In this document: piece by piece, positions 49,657-58,757 of the stretch | Numbering within the stretch: position 1 is the stretch's first letter | Layout: the number at the start of each line of letters is the position of its first letter | Assembly: GCA_900542445.1 (NCBI GenBank) | Contig: UQNN01000003.1 | Span: 130,295-194,294 of the forward strand | Direction: 5' to 3' | Length of the DNA stretch: 64,000 nt | DNA from: an uncultured Eubacteriales bacterium | GTDB taxonomy: Bacteria; Bacillota; Clostridia; Christensenellales; Aristaeellaceae | Program-made: the position numbers and the translations under genes | Notes under the pieces: generated by a model | What the model saw: the letters and a program-made list of their open reading frames with translations, nothing else | The model's database searches: none | What the model was told of the DNA's origin: nothing

Positions 49657-51159
49657 GTGGAGAAAAGGAAGATCAATCGGTTTTGCGAGGTCGCGGCGCT
49701 GGTTTTGGCGCTGGCCGCGCTGCTGACGCTGATTGGAACGGGGCTGACCGAGCGCGTGCATCTGGGCACATGGGGCGGCAAAACCGAGGCTGTTGCGTTT
49801 TTGCCGATTTCGCCTGTGCAGGGCGCGGCGCTGCTGCTGGGCGGCATGCTGGCCGCGCTGGCGCTGTTCGCTCTGCTGAAACGACATGCCCGTTTGGGCT
49901 GGGCACTGGCGGCGCTCTGGGGCGCGGCGGCGGCGATTCTGGCAGTTGGTTTCGGCACGAAGCAGGTCTACGACGCGGCCATCGTGCAGGAGGCGGCGGA
50001 GTTGTTCGCGCGCGGCAATTACAAGATGATGAGCGCGGACTATCTGAACGCATATCCCTATCAGCTGGGCATCTGCCTGCCGATGGAAATCCTGTTGCGC
50101 CTGTTTCCGGGGCTGAATCTGAACCTGACGATGCAGCTCGTAAACGTGGCGATGGCGCTCGGCGCGGCGGCGGCCATGGCGGCTCTGGGCCGGACAATCT
50201 TTGAAGACAGCCGGATATCGCGCGCATGCGAGGCAGCCGGGCTGCTGGTATGGCCCGCGCTGCTGTTCTGCCAGCAGGTCTACGGCACGATTCCGATGCT
50301 GTTTTTCGTCTCGCTGGCGATGCTGTGCTATGCGAAATACGTCAAGACGCGGCGGCGTGCGTTGGGCGCGGCTTTCGCCTGCCTGCTGGCGCTGGCCTAT
50401 GCGGCCAAAATCAACGCGGCGGTCGCGCTGATTGCGGTGACGATCTGTTCCGTGCTGGATGCGCTGGAAAACCGGAAGCTTGAGCCGCTGGCTTATGCGG
50501 CGCTGGCGATTGCGCTTTCGCTGCTGCTGCTGCGCGCGATCATCTGGCAGTATGAACGGCGAAGCGGCGTGACGCTGAACAGCGGAATTGGCGCATTGGC
50601 GCGCCTGACGATGGGCATGCAGGAGGGCGGCGGCGCGGCGGGATGGTTTAACCGCTATACCGAGCGGTTTTTTCCGCTGGAGGTGACTGCGCGGCAGCAG
50701 CACGATATCGCGCTGGCCGATTTGAAAGCGCGGCTGGCGGAAATGGCGCAAAACCCCGCGCAGACGGCGGCGTTTTTCCGAGAGAAGTTTTGCAGCCAGT
50801 GGATGGAACCGACGATGGGCATGCTTTGGAACGGCGCGCTCAGCGAACATACCGGTGCATTTGGCGAGACGGCGGCGCGCTTCTTCGCAAAGGATCACAC
50901 GGCGCTGGAAACGCTGCTGGGCGCATTCCAGCGGGCGCTTTATGCGTTCTCCGCGGCGGGCATCATCGGTATGCTTCGAGACAGGAAGCGGAGCGGGCTC
51001 TGCCTGCTGCTGCCTCTGATTTTTTTCGGCGGGGCATTGTACCACCTGCTGTTCGAGGCAAAATCGCAGTACGCGTTTCCCTATGCTGTGCTGCTGCTGC
51101 CGGTGGCGGCGATGGGAATTTGCCGGATCGAGGATGGATTGAAAGGAAAAAGAGCATGA
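49657..51159 (+). CDS. GT-C fold membrane glycosyltransferase-like protein 1
   Basis: A 500-residue protein with about 12 hydrophobic segments. The first large loop (about 115-145, SADYLNAYPYQLGICLPMEI) and the long loop around NRYTERFFPLEVTARQQHDI are the pattern of clostridial GT-C (PMT/ArnT-like) membrane proteins. The start is a GTG at 49657 with AGAGG upstream. It is a clear paralogue of the next gene: NxYTERFF, the AQNPAQTAAFFREKFCSQWM loop and the C-terminal LFEAKSQYAFPYAVLLLPVA all have counterparts there. The stop overlaps the next start. Confidence 0.72.
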   Translation: MEKRKINRFCEVAALVLALAALLTLIGTGLTERVHLGTWGGKTEAVAFLPISPVQGAALLLGGMLAALALFALLKRHARLGWALAALWGAAAAILAVGFGTKQVYDAAIVQEAAELFARGNYKMMSADYLNAYPYQLGICLPMEILLRLFPGLNLNLTMQLVNVAMALGAAAAMAALGRTIFEDSRISRACEAAGLLVWPALLFCQQVYGTIPMLFFVSLAMLCYAKYVKTRRRALGAAFACLLALAYAAKINAAVALIAVTICSVLDALENRKLEPLAYAALAIALSLLLLRAIIWQYERRSGVTLNSGIGALARLTMGMQEGGGAAGWFNRYTERFFPLEVTARQQHDIALADLKARLAEMAQNPAQTAAFFREKFCSQWMEPTMGMLWNGALSEHTGAFGETAARFFAKDHTALETLLGAFQRALYAFSAAGIIGMLRDRKRSGLCLLLPLIFFGGALYHLLFEAKSQYAFPYAVLLLPVAAMGICRIEDGLKGKRA

Positions 51160-52727
51160 GGGTTGTGCGAATGCTGCACCGGGCGGCGCTGGCGGCGTTT
51201 GTGCTGCTGCTGGCGGCGCTGACGTTGTGCGCGCTGGCGCTGACGGTGCAGAACGGCGTGGGGGACAACCGCATGCTTCAGGTTGTGACGCTGGCGCGTC
51301 AGCCGTTTTTAAAAAGCCTGTCGCTTTCCCTGTGCATGCTGGCGGCGCTGGCGGGCATACACGTGCTGCTGGAAAAGATCGGCGGCGTTCGTCTGAACGC
51401 AGGGCTTTGCGCGCTGTGGCTGGCGGCGGCGGTTTTCTGGATCTGGGCGATCGGCATGCGGCAGAGAGCGGACGCGCAGCTGGTGATGGCGGACGCCAGC
51501 CAGTTTGCACGGAGCTACTACGGCGCGCTGAGCGAGGATTATTTACAGGTTTACACCTATCAACTGGGGCTTTGTCTGCCGCTGCACGTGCTGGCGAAGC
51601 TCCTTTCGGGCCCGGCGCTTGGACAGCTGGATTTTGCGGCGCAATGTCTCAATGCGGCGCTGGGCATTGCAGGCGCGGGCGTGCTGGCGGCGCTGGCACA
51701 GGAGATATTTGAAAAGCGCGCGGCTTTGGCGGCGCTGCTGCTGTATATCGTCAGCCTGCCGACGCTGCTGTTTGCGCAGTTTGTTTACAACATCAACCTG
51801 ATGATCCTGCTGTGCGCCGGCACGATGCTCTGCTTTGCCCGCTATGTGCGCACGGGACGGGTCGGGTTCGGCGCAGGCTATGCGCTGCTGGGCGGTTTGG
51901 CGCTGGCCGCCAAGCCCAACGCGGCGGTGATGCTGCTGGCGCTTTTCATCTGCGCGCTGATGCACGGATGGGCGCGGAAGGACGGAAAGATTGTGCTGTT
52001 TGCCGCGCTGTCGTTCGCAATCGGGAAGGGTGCGCTGGCGGCGGTGACGGCGTGGTATGCCCAAAAAGGCGGCGTGACCTTCCGCGCGAATGTCAGCATG
52101 TGGGCGCGGCTGGCGATGGGCATGCAGGAATCCCCAATCGCGGCGGGATGGTACAACAATTACACGGAGCGTTTTTTTTCGGCGGATGTGACGGCTGAGC
52201 AGGAAAAAGCGCAGGCGCTTGCGGATATCGGGGCGCAGCTCTGCCGGATGCGGGAGAACCCGGCGGCAGCGCTGGCGTTTTATCGGGAGAAGCTGCTGAC
52301 CCAGTGGCTCGAACCGGCCTGCGACATGCTGTGGTCGGGTCAGCTGAGCGAAAAGGCCGGACGCTACACCGGCGTGATTCGCGGGATTTACGGCGCGCCG
52401 GGCGCGCTGCGCGGCTGGATGGAAGGATACATGGACGCGATGCAGACGGCGGTTTATGCGCTGGCGGCGGTCGGCGGCGTCTGCGCCCTGCGGAAAAAAG
52501 GAGGCGCGGCGCTGCTGATGATTCCGGTGACGGTGCTGGGCGGCGCGCTGTATCACCTGATTTTTGAAGCGAAGGCGCAGTACGCCTATCCCTACATGGT
52601 CTATATGCTGCCGCTGGCGGCGGCGGGGTTGTGTAGGCTGGAAGACGGCGCGGCACGGCTGATTTGCAGCGGGAAAAAATGGGTGCAAAGGCGCGCGGAA
52701 TGCGCCCGCACTTCACATAGAGATTAA
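51156..52727 (+). CDS. GT-C fold membrane glycosyltransferase-like protein 2
   Basis: A 523-residue paralogue of the preceding gene. Equivalent landmarks: LSEDYLQVYTYQLGLCLPLH, NNYTERFFSADVTAEQEK, ENPAAALAFYREKLLTQWLE, and LIFEAKAQYAYPYMVYMLPL near the C-terminus. It has about 12 membrane segments and a short basic tail. The ATG at 51156 overlaps the upstream stop (ATGA), so translation is coupled; the pair probably arose by tandem duplication and may act as a heterodimer or on successive sugars. GAAAGGAAA serves as a weak ribosome-binding site. Confidence 0.72.
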   Translation: MRVVRMLHRAALAAFVLLLAALTLCALALTVQNGVGDNRMLQVVTLARQPFLKSLSLSLCMLAALAGIHVLLEKIGGVRLNAGLCALWLAAAVFWIWAIGMRQRADAQLVMADASQFARSYYGALSEDYLQVYTYQLGLCLPLHVLAKLLSGPALGQLDFAAQCLNAALGIAGAGVLAALAQEIFEKRAALAALLLYIVSLPTLLFAQFVYNINLMILLCAGTMLCFARYVRTGRVGFGAGYALLGGLALAAKPNAAVMLLALFICALMHGWARKDGKIVLFAALSFAIGKGALAAVTAWYAQKGGVTFRANVSMWARLAMGMQESPIAAGWYNNYTERFFSADVTAEQEKAQALADIGAQLCRMRENPAAALAFYREKLLTQWLEPACDMLWSGQLSEKAGRYTGVIRGIYGAPGALRGWMEGYMDAMQTAVYALAAVGGVCALRKKGGAALLMIPVTVLGGALYHLIFEAKAQYAYPYMVYMLPLAAAGLCRLEDGAARLICSGKKWVQRRAECARTSHRD

Positions 52728-52770
52728 AATTGACGCAAGGAAAATCAATCGGAAAGACGAGGTACAGGAC

Positions 52771-55761
52771 ATGAAGAAAAAGATGCTGGCGCTTATGCTC
52801 ATGCTGCTGGCGGCGCTGTCTGCGCTGACTGCGGCGGCGGAGGGAAGCCTGCCCGATGTGGGCGAGATAATCAGCGGATTTAAGGTGACGCAGCTCTATG
52901 CGCTGGACGCGCTGGGCGGCACGGTCGTCCACATGGAGCACGAAAAGACGGGGGCGCAGCTGATCTATCTGGCGAACGAAGACGTAAACCGCACGTTCTC
53001 TATCGGCTTCCGCACGAAATACGACAACGACAAGGGCGTGCCGCACGTGTTTGAGCACGCGTGCTTGAGCGGCAGCGAGAAATACCCCGACCCGTCGCTG
53101 TTTTTCGCGATGATGAATCAGACCTACAACACGTTCATGAACGCAATGACGGCGACGGACTACACGATTTATCCGGAAAGCAGCCTGTCGGAAGACCAGT
53201 TGTATGTGTACGCGGATTACGTGCTTTCCGGCGTGCTGCATCCGCTGGTGGTGAGCGATGAGCGATCCATGATGCGCGAAGCCTACCGCTATGAGCTGAC
53301 GGATAGGGACGCACAGATCACGCTCAGCGGCACGGTATACAGCGAGATGCTCGGCGCGCTGAGCATGAACCAGCGCCATCTTTACGAGCTGTACAAGCTG
53401 ATGTATCCGGGCAGCTACACCTCCACAAATACGGGCGGCGATCCGGATGTGATTCCGACGATGACGCAGGCGGATTTGCAGGCGTTCCACAGCACGTATT
53501 ATCAGCCGTCCAACGCGCTGATTGTGCTGACGGGCGAACTCGATCTGGCGCGGTTTCTGGCGCTGATCGACGAGGACTATCTGAGCGCCTACGACGCGCA
53601 GACGGTTGAAATCACGGACGAGAACGACGAGCCGTGGACGGGATACAGAGAAGCGCGCAGCGTTGCGCCGGCGACGGCGGACAGCGAAGCGCAGTCGATC
53701 GTCAGTTATGCGTTTGCGCTGGAGGGCATGACGGCGGAGGAAGAAGCCGTGATGGAAAACCTGGCGGACGTGCTGAACATGGAGAGTTCTCCGCTGGTGA
53801 AAAAGACGAACGAGCGTCTGCCCGCCGCTCAGGTGGGCGCGGCGCTGCTGAACCGCGACCTGGGCAAAGACCCGACGCTGGTTTTCCAGATGCTGGGCGC
53901 ACAGGAGAGCGACAGGGACGAGTTCAAGGCGATTGTCGATGAAACCGTCGCGGAACTGCTTGAAAACGGCGCGGACCAGGAAACGCTGGCGGCGGTCTGC
54001 CAGAATCGGCGTTTCAGCGTGGAGCTGAGCAACGGCGATCCCAGCCGCGGATTGGCTTTCGCGGAGGATGTGACAACGCGCTGGGCGCACGACGGCGACG
54101 TGACCGCCTATCAGACGGAATACGAGGTCTTTGACAAGCTGAGCGAATACGTTGAAAGCGGCGCGTTCGACGCGATTTTTAGAAAATATATGACGAACCC
54201 CGCGCGCAGCGTGCTGCTTGTGACCGTTACCGAGCCGGGCTTGCAGGAACAGCAGGACGCGGAACTGGCGCAGAAACTGGCGGACATGAAGGCCGCGATG
54301 ACCGACGAAGAGCTGGATGCGCTGATCGCCCGGACGGCGGATTTCGCCGCGTGGACGGAGGAGAACGCGAACAGCACGATGATCGACCAGATGAAGGCCG
54401 TCAGCGCGCAGGATCTGCCTGAAGAGCTGACCGTTTACACCGCTGAGACGAAGGACGCGGACGGCGTTCGGATGATCACCTCCACGGCGGATATCGGCGA
54501 TTTGGCCGCGGTGGGCATGGTGCTGGATACCTCCGCCGTTCCGGCGGACAAGCTGAGCGAGCTTTCCTTCTATGCGACGCTGCTGGGCAGCATGCCGACG
54601 GAAAACTACACGGTGGAGCAGCTGCAAACCAGAGCGGCGCTGCTGACCAACTCGATTTCCATCGATGTGGGCGCACTGGAGCTGGAGGGCGGCGGCTACG
54701 CCCCGATGCTGACGGCGCAGTTTGTCTGCATGAAGGACGATCTTTCCGAGGCGATGGCGCTGGTCGAAGAGATTTTGACGAAAACCAGCCTTGAGGACAC
54801 CGACCAGATGCTGATGAACGCGACGCAGGCTGCGTTTATGCCCGGCTACATCGCGCAGAACCAGCCCACCCAGCTGGCGAACATTCTTCTGCCCGCGATG
54901 ACGACGAAAGCGGGCAAATACAACTACTTTGTCAGCTTTTTGCAGACCGATTTTGAGGAGAGCCTGCTGGCGATGGACGAGGACGGGCTGGAAGCGGCCA
55001 AGGCGGACATGGAACAGGTCTGGCAGATTGCGCTGAGCGGAAACAACGCCTCGGCCTTCTGCATCGGCGACGAAGAGGCGCAGACGAAGGCGGAGCGGGC
55101 GGCGACGGCGTTCATCGCCGCGCTCGACCACACGGAACGCGAGGCCGTGGACTACATGGCGCTGGACACCGGGCTGCACGGCAATGTCGCGGTGGAAGTG
55201 CCGGGAAGCATGCAATACAACTATCTGGTTCTGCCGACGAAGGAGACGGGCTTTGCTTACAGCGGCAAAACCGATGTGATGACCGCAATGGTCAGCGACA
55301 AGCTGATGATTCCGGTGATGCGCTTCCAGTATTCGGCCTACGACGCGAGCGCGGGCATGGGCAAGCGCAACCTGATTGTTTCCACCTACCGCGACCCGAA
55401 CCTCGCGACGACCTACGAGGTTTTTGGTCAGCTGGGCGGCATGATTCGCGCGCTTGATCTGACACAGGATGATTTGGACGGCTACATCACTGGCGCGTTC
55501 GGCACGCTGGCCATGCCGATGACGGCGATCAGCGGCGGCGCGGCGGCGGTCAACGACGTGCTGCAAGGCACGGACTCTTTCGGCGAGACGAAAGAAAAGA
55601 TGCACGTCATGAAGACCTTCACGCCGGAGGATGTGCAGACCTATGCGGCGATGTTTGACAAGCTGGCCGAGCAGGGCGTGAAGCTGTGCATCGGTTCGGC
55701 AGCGGAGATCGAGAAGAACGCCGAGATGTTTGACACAATTGTGACCGACTGGGCGGAATAA
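52771..55761 (+). CDS. Secreted M16C (presequence protease-like) zinc metallopeptidase
   Basis: A 996-residue inverzincin of full family length. Zinc motif HVFEHACLSGSEKYP (HxxEH at residues 92-96) with the third ligand in GTVYSEMLGAL. The four-domain organisation of PreP/Cym1/falcilysin is implied by length and by the late EVFGQLGGMIRALDLTQDDL segment. Family members degrade short unstructured peptides. Unlike the usual cytosolic bacterial forms, it starts with a convincing signal peptide (KKMLALMLMLLAALSALTAA), so it should act outside the membrane. It has no strong partner gene; a terminator follows. Confidence 0.92.
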   Translation: MKKKMLALMLMLLAALSALTAAAEGSLPDVGEIISGFKVTQLYALDALGGTVVHMEHEKTGAQLIYLANEDVNRTFSIGFRTKYDNDKGVPHVFEHACLSGSEKYPDPSLFFAMMNQTYNTFMNAMTATDYTIYPESSLSEDQLYVYADYVLSGVLHPLVVSDERSMMREAYRYELTDRDAQITLSGTVYSEMLGALSMNQRHLYELYKLMYPGSYTSTNTGGDPDVIPTMTQADLQAFHSTYYQPSNALIVLTGELDLARFLALIDEDYLSAYDAQTVEITDENDEPWTGYREARSVAPATADSEAQSIVSYAFALEGMTAEEEAVMENLADVLNMESSPLVKKTNERLPAAQVGAALLNRDLGKDPTLVFQMLGAQESDRDEFKAIVDETVAELLENGADQETLAAVCQNRRFSVELSNGDPSRGLAFAEDVTTRWAHDGDVTAYQTEYEVFDKLSEYVESGAFDAIFRKYMTNPARSVLLVTVTEPGLQEQQDAELAQKLADMKAAMTDEELDALIARTADFAAWTEENANSTMIDQMKAVSAQDLPEELTVYTAETKDADGVRMITSTADIGDLAAVGMVLDTSAVPADKLSELSFYATLLGSMPTENYTVEQLQTRAALLTNSISIDVGALELEGGGYAPMLTAQFVCMKDDLSEAMALVEEILTKTSLEDTDQMLMNATQAAFMPGYIAQNQPTQLANILLPAMTTKAGKYNYFVSFLQTDFEESLLAMDEDGLEAAKADMEQVWQIALSGNNASAFCIGDEEAQTKAERAATAFIAALDHTEREAVDYMALDTGLHGNVAVEVPGSMQYNYLVLPTKETGFAYSGKTDVMTAMVSDKLMIPVMRFQYSAYDASAGMGKRNLIVSTYRDPNLATTYEVFGQLGGMIRALDLTQDDLDGYITGAFGTLAMPMTAISGGAAAVNDVLQGTDSFGETKEKMHVMKTFTPEDVQTYAAMFDKLAEQGVKLCIGSAAEIEKNAEMFDTIVTDWAE

Positions 55762-55772
55762 GGAATAAAATC

Positions 55773-55811
55773 AAAAACACGCTTTCCGAAAAAACGGGAG
55801 GCGTGTTTTTC
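55773..55811 (+). terminator. Terminator of the M16C peptidase gene
   Basis: AAAAACACGC pairs with GCGTGTTTTT around an inner CCG/CGG; ends in TTTTT. Confidence 0.85.
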
Positions 55812-55834
55812 GATGGGCTGCGTCGCAAAGAAAA

Positions 55835-55850
55835 GTGAAAAATTTCGCAC
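55835..55850. promoter_or_regulatory. Upstream imperfect operator half of a pair
   Basis: GTGAAAAATTTCGCAC has the same 6-4-6 layout as the perfect palindrome at 55902 and lies about 20 bases upstream of the -35 box. Confidence 0.4.
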
Positions 55851-55857
55851 ATTTGGC

Positions 55858-55886
55858 TTGACGAAGGGCCATGAATGTGATATATT
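55858..55886 (+). promoter_or_regulatory. Promoter of the membrane protein/XRE pair
   Basis: TTGACG (55858-55863), a 17-base spacer and TATATT (55881-55886). Confidence 0.8.
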
Positions 55887-55901
55887 TACCTCATCAATGA
55901 A

Positions 55902-55917
55902 GTGAGAAATATCTCAC
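55902..55917. promoter_or_regulatory. Perfect palindromic operator downstream of the promoter
   Basis: GTGAGA-AATA-TCTCAC lies about 10 bases after the predicted transcription start; a likely autoregulatory site for the XRE protein of this operon. Confidence 0.55.
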
Positions 55918-55942
55918 ATTCAAACGAAAAGGGAGAAGAACC

Positions 55943-56350
55943 ATGAAAAAAGTGTCGCTGCGGGAACTGGTTGCGGACAAAATTGTCTTTGCCGCGCTGA
56001 TTGCGGTCTATTATTGGATGTGGGCGAGAAACGACTGGCAGGAATCCTACGCAACGATTCAAGATGTTGTCTTTGCGTTTTCGTTTTACTACTTTGTTAA
56101 CCGCGCGATACGGCTCAAAAAATATAAGCAGGAAGCCGTAGATGAAATGGCCGAAACGAATTTGAAGCGGTGCGATTCCATCTGCCTGAAAATCGGCGCA
56201 GCGGCGATGATTGTCATCGGTTTTGTCTGCGCGGTCGGCAGAATGGTGCTCACGACGGAGATCATCGGTTACTGCCTGATGGGAACGCTGGCGGCGCTTG
56301 CCATCATCCGCACCGTGATTTTCTGCGTGATGGACAAAGAGGGCGTTTGA
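55943..56350 (+). CDS. Small four-helix membrane protein in an operon with an XRE regulator
   Basis: A 135-residue protein with four hydrophobic segments (about residues 12-28, 37-53, 78-98 and 104-124) and a basic cytoplasmic loop (RAIRLKKYKQEAVDEMAET). Small membrane proteins of the DUF2178/DUF3796 kind often sit directly before a short XRE regulator in Firmicutes, as here. AAAGGGAGAAG precedes the ATG. The partner regulator starts two bases after its stop. Function unknown; a signal-sensing role is plausible. Confidence 0.75.
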   Translation: MKKVSLRELVADKIVFAALIAVYYWMWARNDWQESYATIQDVVFAFSFYYFVNRAIRLKKYKQEAVDEMAETNLKRCDSICLKIGAAAMIVIGFVCAVGRMVLTTEIIGYCLMGTLAALAIIRTVIFCVMDKEGV

Positions 56351-56352
56351 CG

Positions 56353-56562
56353 ATGGCTTTGCACACCAAAATCAGGGAATATCGGGAAAACCGGGGGATG
56401 AAACAGGCCGAGCTGGCCGAGCTGGTCGGCGTTCGGCGAGAGACCATCGTCAACCTTGAAAAGGGCAGATACAATCCGTCGCTCAAGCTGGCGATGGATA
56501 TTGCGCATCTTTTTGACACGACAGTGGAAGCGCTGTTTTGTTACACGGACGACGAGCCGTGA
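56353..56562 (+). CDS. Short XRE family regulator
   Basis: A 69-residue protein that is almost only a helix-turn-helix: KIREYRENRGMKQAELAELV then GVRRETIVNLEKGRYNPSLK, ending FDTTVEALFCY. This is the typical stand-alone regulator paired with a small membrane protein. The ATG at 56353 begins the homology and is two bases after the upstream stop. It probably represses its own promoter through the palindromes at 55835 and 55902. Its stop nearly meets the converging gene. Confidence 0.9.
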   Translation: MALHTKIREYRENRGMKQAELAELVGVRRETIVNLEKGRYNPSLKLAMDIAHLFDTTVEALFCYTDDEP

Positions 56563-56566
56563 GCGT

Positions 56567-57331
56567 TCAGCGGACGAGCGGCAGAAGCAGCAACGTCAGC
56601 ACAAGACAGAGGAGCACGGCGCAGAAACAGCAGAGGAACGTGCCCTGCGAAATATCGCCCGAAACGGGGGCGTGGGTATCGGTGTCATCCTGCGCGATGC
56701 CCAGAATGCTCATCAGGCGGGTCTGCGCGCCGCGGCCGCCCGTGCGGAAGGGATTGCGCCCTGTGACGCCGCAGCACAGCCGAAGCAGAAAACCGAACAC
56801 CGCATCCGCGGGATGAACGAGCAGGCCGAGCAGACGATCCGCCTGCTCGTTTTCGCCGCTGACGGCGGTCAGCGCGAGAAAGCCCCAGCCCAGCGCGGCG
56901 GACAGGCGGAGCGGCAGGCCGACGGCCATCAGCAGGAGCGGCGCACAGACATGCGCGACGAAGGCGGGAGCCAGCGCGGCGCACGTTTCGCGGACGAGGG
57001 CTTCGTAAGCGGGGATATCCCTTGAATACGCGCCGGAATCGAGTTCGCGCTTGACCGCGCCGCTCACGGGGATGCACGAAAGACCGAAGAGCGGAAACGC
57101 CATCAGCACGGCTTCGACAGCGGGATGAATCAGCGCGAGGAGGAAGGGCGCGAGCATGAGCGTCAGCAGAAAGGCCGGAAAGGCGAGTTCGCGCGGGGCG
57201 CGCTCGTCGAGTCGCCGGAAAAGAGCATAGAGTTTTTGAAAGGCGCGGGGGAGCCATTTGGCCAGTTTGGGCGCGGCGCAGTAGAGGATGAACGCGAGAA
57301 AAAGCGCGGCGGGAAAAGCGAAGAGACGCAT
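56567..57331 (-). CDS. Polytopic membrane protein of unknown function next to tmcAL
   Basis: A 254-residue protein with about five to six hydrophobic segments. The ATG at 57331 was chosen because the frame further upstream runs into tmcAL; AAAGG precedes it at a longish distance. In other Firmicutes a sporulation membrane protein (YlbJ) is found close to the ylbM/tmcAL gene, and the first segments here (LFLAFILYCAAPKLAKW) might suit a short relative, but I cannot confirm it. Same strand as tmcAL, 43 bases downstream. Confidence 0.6.
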   Translation of the reverse strand: MRLFAFPAALFLAFILYCAAPKLAKWLPRAFQKLYALFRRLDERAPRELAFPAFLLTLMLAPFLLALIHPAVEAVLMAFPLFGLSCIPVSGAVKRELDSGAYSRDIPAYEALVRETCAALAPAFVAHVCAPLLLMAVGLPLRLSAALGWGFLALTAVSGENEQADRLLGLLVHPADAVFGFLLRLCCGVTGRNPFRTGGRGAQTRLMSILGIAQDDTDTHAPVSGDISQGTFLCCFCAVLLCLVLTLLLLPLVR

Positions 57332-57374
57332 GGAAAAGACCTGCCTTTCGGGAGAAGATGAGGGGCGGATTGAA

Positions 57375-58562
57375 TCAGCGGGATAGAATCGCCGGACTGG
57401 TGGTGAAATCGCGGCCGGAAGCGCGAAGGGACGGATTGGAAACGCCGAGCGACCAGAGATCCTGCGCCAGAACATCGAGCGCAAAGAGGGGATTGGAACG
57501 GTCAAAATTGGCGGCCTTGGTGATCAGCGGGATGGAGCTGCGCTGGTTGATGGTTTTGAGGAGCGGCGCGGCGCTCTTGCGGAAGCCGAGCACACGGGCG
57601 TAATCGGGCGCGCGGTGCGTTTGCGCGAAATCGCGGGTGAGATTCAGCAGCGCATAGGCGCACAGGCGGGAAAGGCGCGCGCGGGTGTAGCGCCTGGTTT
57701 TGACGCAGTCCAGAAGCGTTTCGCGTGTGGAACAGGTCTGCGCGGCGGCGATAAAGCGGTTTTCCAGCCCTTCATCCATGCCGTAGAGCGCGGCAAGCTC
57801 GGCGGGCGATGCGGTGCGCAGGCGATAGAGCAGCGCTTGCGTGAGCGCTTCTTCTTCGTGGACAAAGCCGCTTTCTTCGGCGGCTCGCAGAGCTTCGGGC
57901 GAAGGAACGGCGGTCAGCGCGGCGGTCAGGCCGCCCCGCGCCAGGGCTGCGCGGACGGCGGTTGCGCTGGACAGGGCGGAGAGGGACGCGTCGTGATAAC
58001 CGCTTCCCCGGCGCGCGATGGGAACGGGAACGATGGTTTCCGGCAGGGCTTGCAGATATTCCAGCGCCAGCGCGGCGTTGGGCTGAGCCAGCAGATCGGC
58101 GGGGATTTCCGCAAGCTGTTCGGCGGCCAGCGCGCGGGCGCGGGGATAGGGCAGGCCGTCGGCTAAGCTCCGCTGCAAGGCGGCAGAAAAATCGGGAGAT
58201 TCCGATTTGAAAAGCGATGCGGCGGCGGAAAGCAGGGGGAGCGCGGACGGCTCGCAGCCGAAGGAAAGATGCGTCACCACGCCGAGGGCGGCCAGCAGCG
58301 CGACGCCGCCGCCCGCGAAATCCGGCGCGGGGGAACAGGCGAAGCGGGCCGGCAGTTCGAGCACGACATCCGCGCCGTTTTCCAGCGCCGCGCGTGCGCG
58401 GAGCCACTTATCATGCCGGGCGAATGCGCCGCGCTGGGTGAGCGCGCCGCTCATCAGGCAGAGCACGTAATCCGCGCCCGACGCTTCGCGGGCGGCGCGA
58501 AGATGATAGGCATGGCCGAGGTGGAAGGGATTATATTCACAGATGACGGCGCAGACGCGCAT
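57375..58562 (-). CDS. tmcAL: tRNA(Met) cytidine acetate ligase (YlbM family)
   Basis: A 395-residue adenylyltransferase-fold enzyme that forms N4-acetylcytidine at the wobble position of elongator tRNA-Met using acetate and ATP. The N-terminus [20 protein letters not shown] holds the HxGH nucleotidyltransferase motif, [17 protein letters not shown] and [16 protein letters not shown] follow, all diagnostic of the family. Length matches (about 400). AAAGGAGG is nine bases before the ATG at 58562. It is divergent from pta; its need for acetate is a possible functional link to pta-ackA. Confidence 0.92.
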   Translation of the reverse strand: MRVCAVICEYNPFHLGHAYHLRAAREASGADYVLCLMSGALTQRGAFARHDKWLRARAALENGADVVLELPARFACSPAPDFAGGGVALLAALGVVTHLSFGCEPSALPLLSAAASLFKSESPDFSAALQRSLADGLPYPRARALAAEQLAEIPADLLAQPNAALALEYLQALPETIVPVPIARRGSGYHDASLSALSSATAVRAALARGGLTAALTAVPSPEALRAAEESGFVHEEEALTQALLYRLRTASPAELAALYGMDEGLENRFIAAAQTCSTRETLLDCVKTRRYTRARLSRLCAYALLNLTRDFAQTHRAPDYARVLGFRKSAAPLLKTINQRSSIPLITKAANFDRSNPLFALDVLAQDLWSLGVSNPSLRASGRDFTTSPAILSR

Positions 58563-58653
58563 GAACGGCGGCCTCCTTTCGGAAAAATCGGACGAAAAAC
58601 GAAACAAACCGCGAAAAGACAGACAAAAAGCGGCATAAAATTGCGCGCCGTCC

Positions 58654-58682
58654 TTTTCAAAAGCGGCAAATTGCGCTATAAT
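58654..58682 (+). promoter_or_regulatory. Promoter of pta-ackA
   Basis: TTTTCA (58654-58659), a 17-base spacer and TATAAT (58677-58682). The leader holds a small hairpin (AGGTTTATC/GATAAGCCT, about 58708-58730). Confidence 0.55.
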
Positions 58683-58757
58683 AAGGCTGTATCGTTTTGT
58701 ACACCGCAGGTTTATCTTTCGATAAGCCTATTATATCACGTCAAGGAGGATTTACAA

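Noticed and set aside
52093..55605. 1170-codon minus-strand frame opposite the M16C peptidase gene
   Set aside because: Antisense shadow without signal, domain or ribosome-binding site; the plus-strand peptidase is unambiguous.
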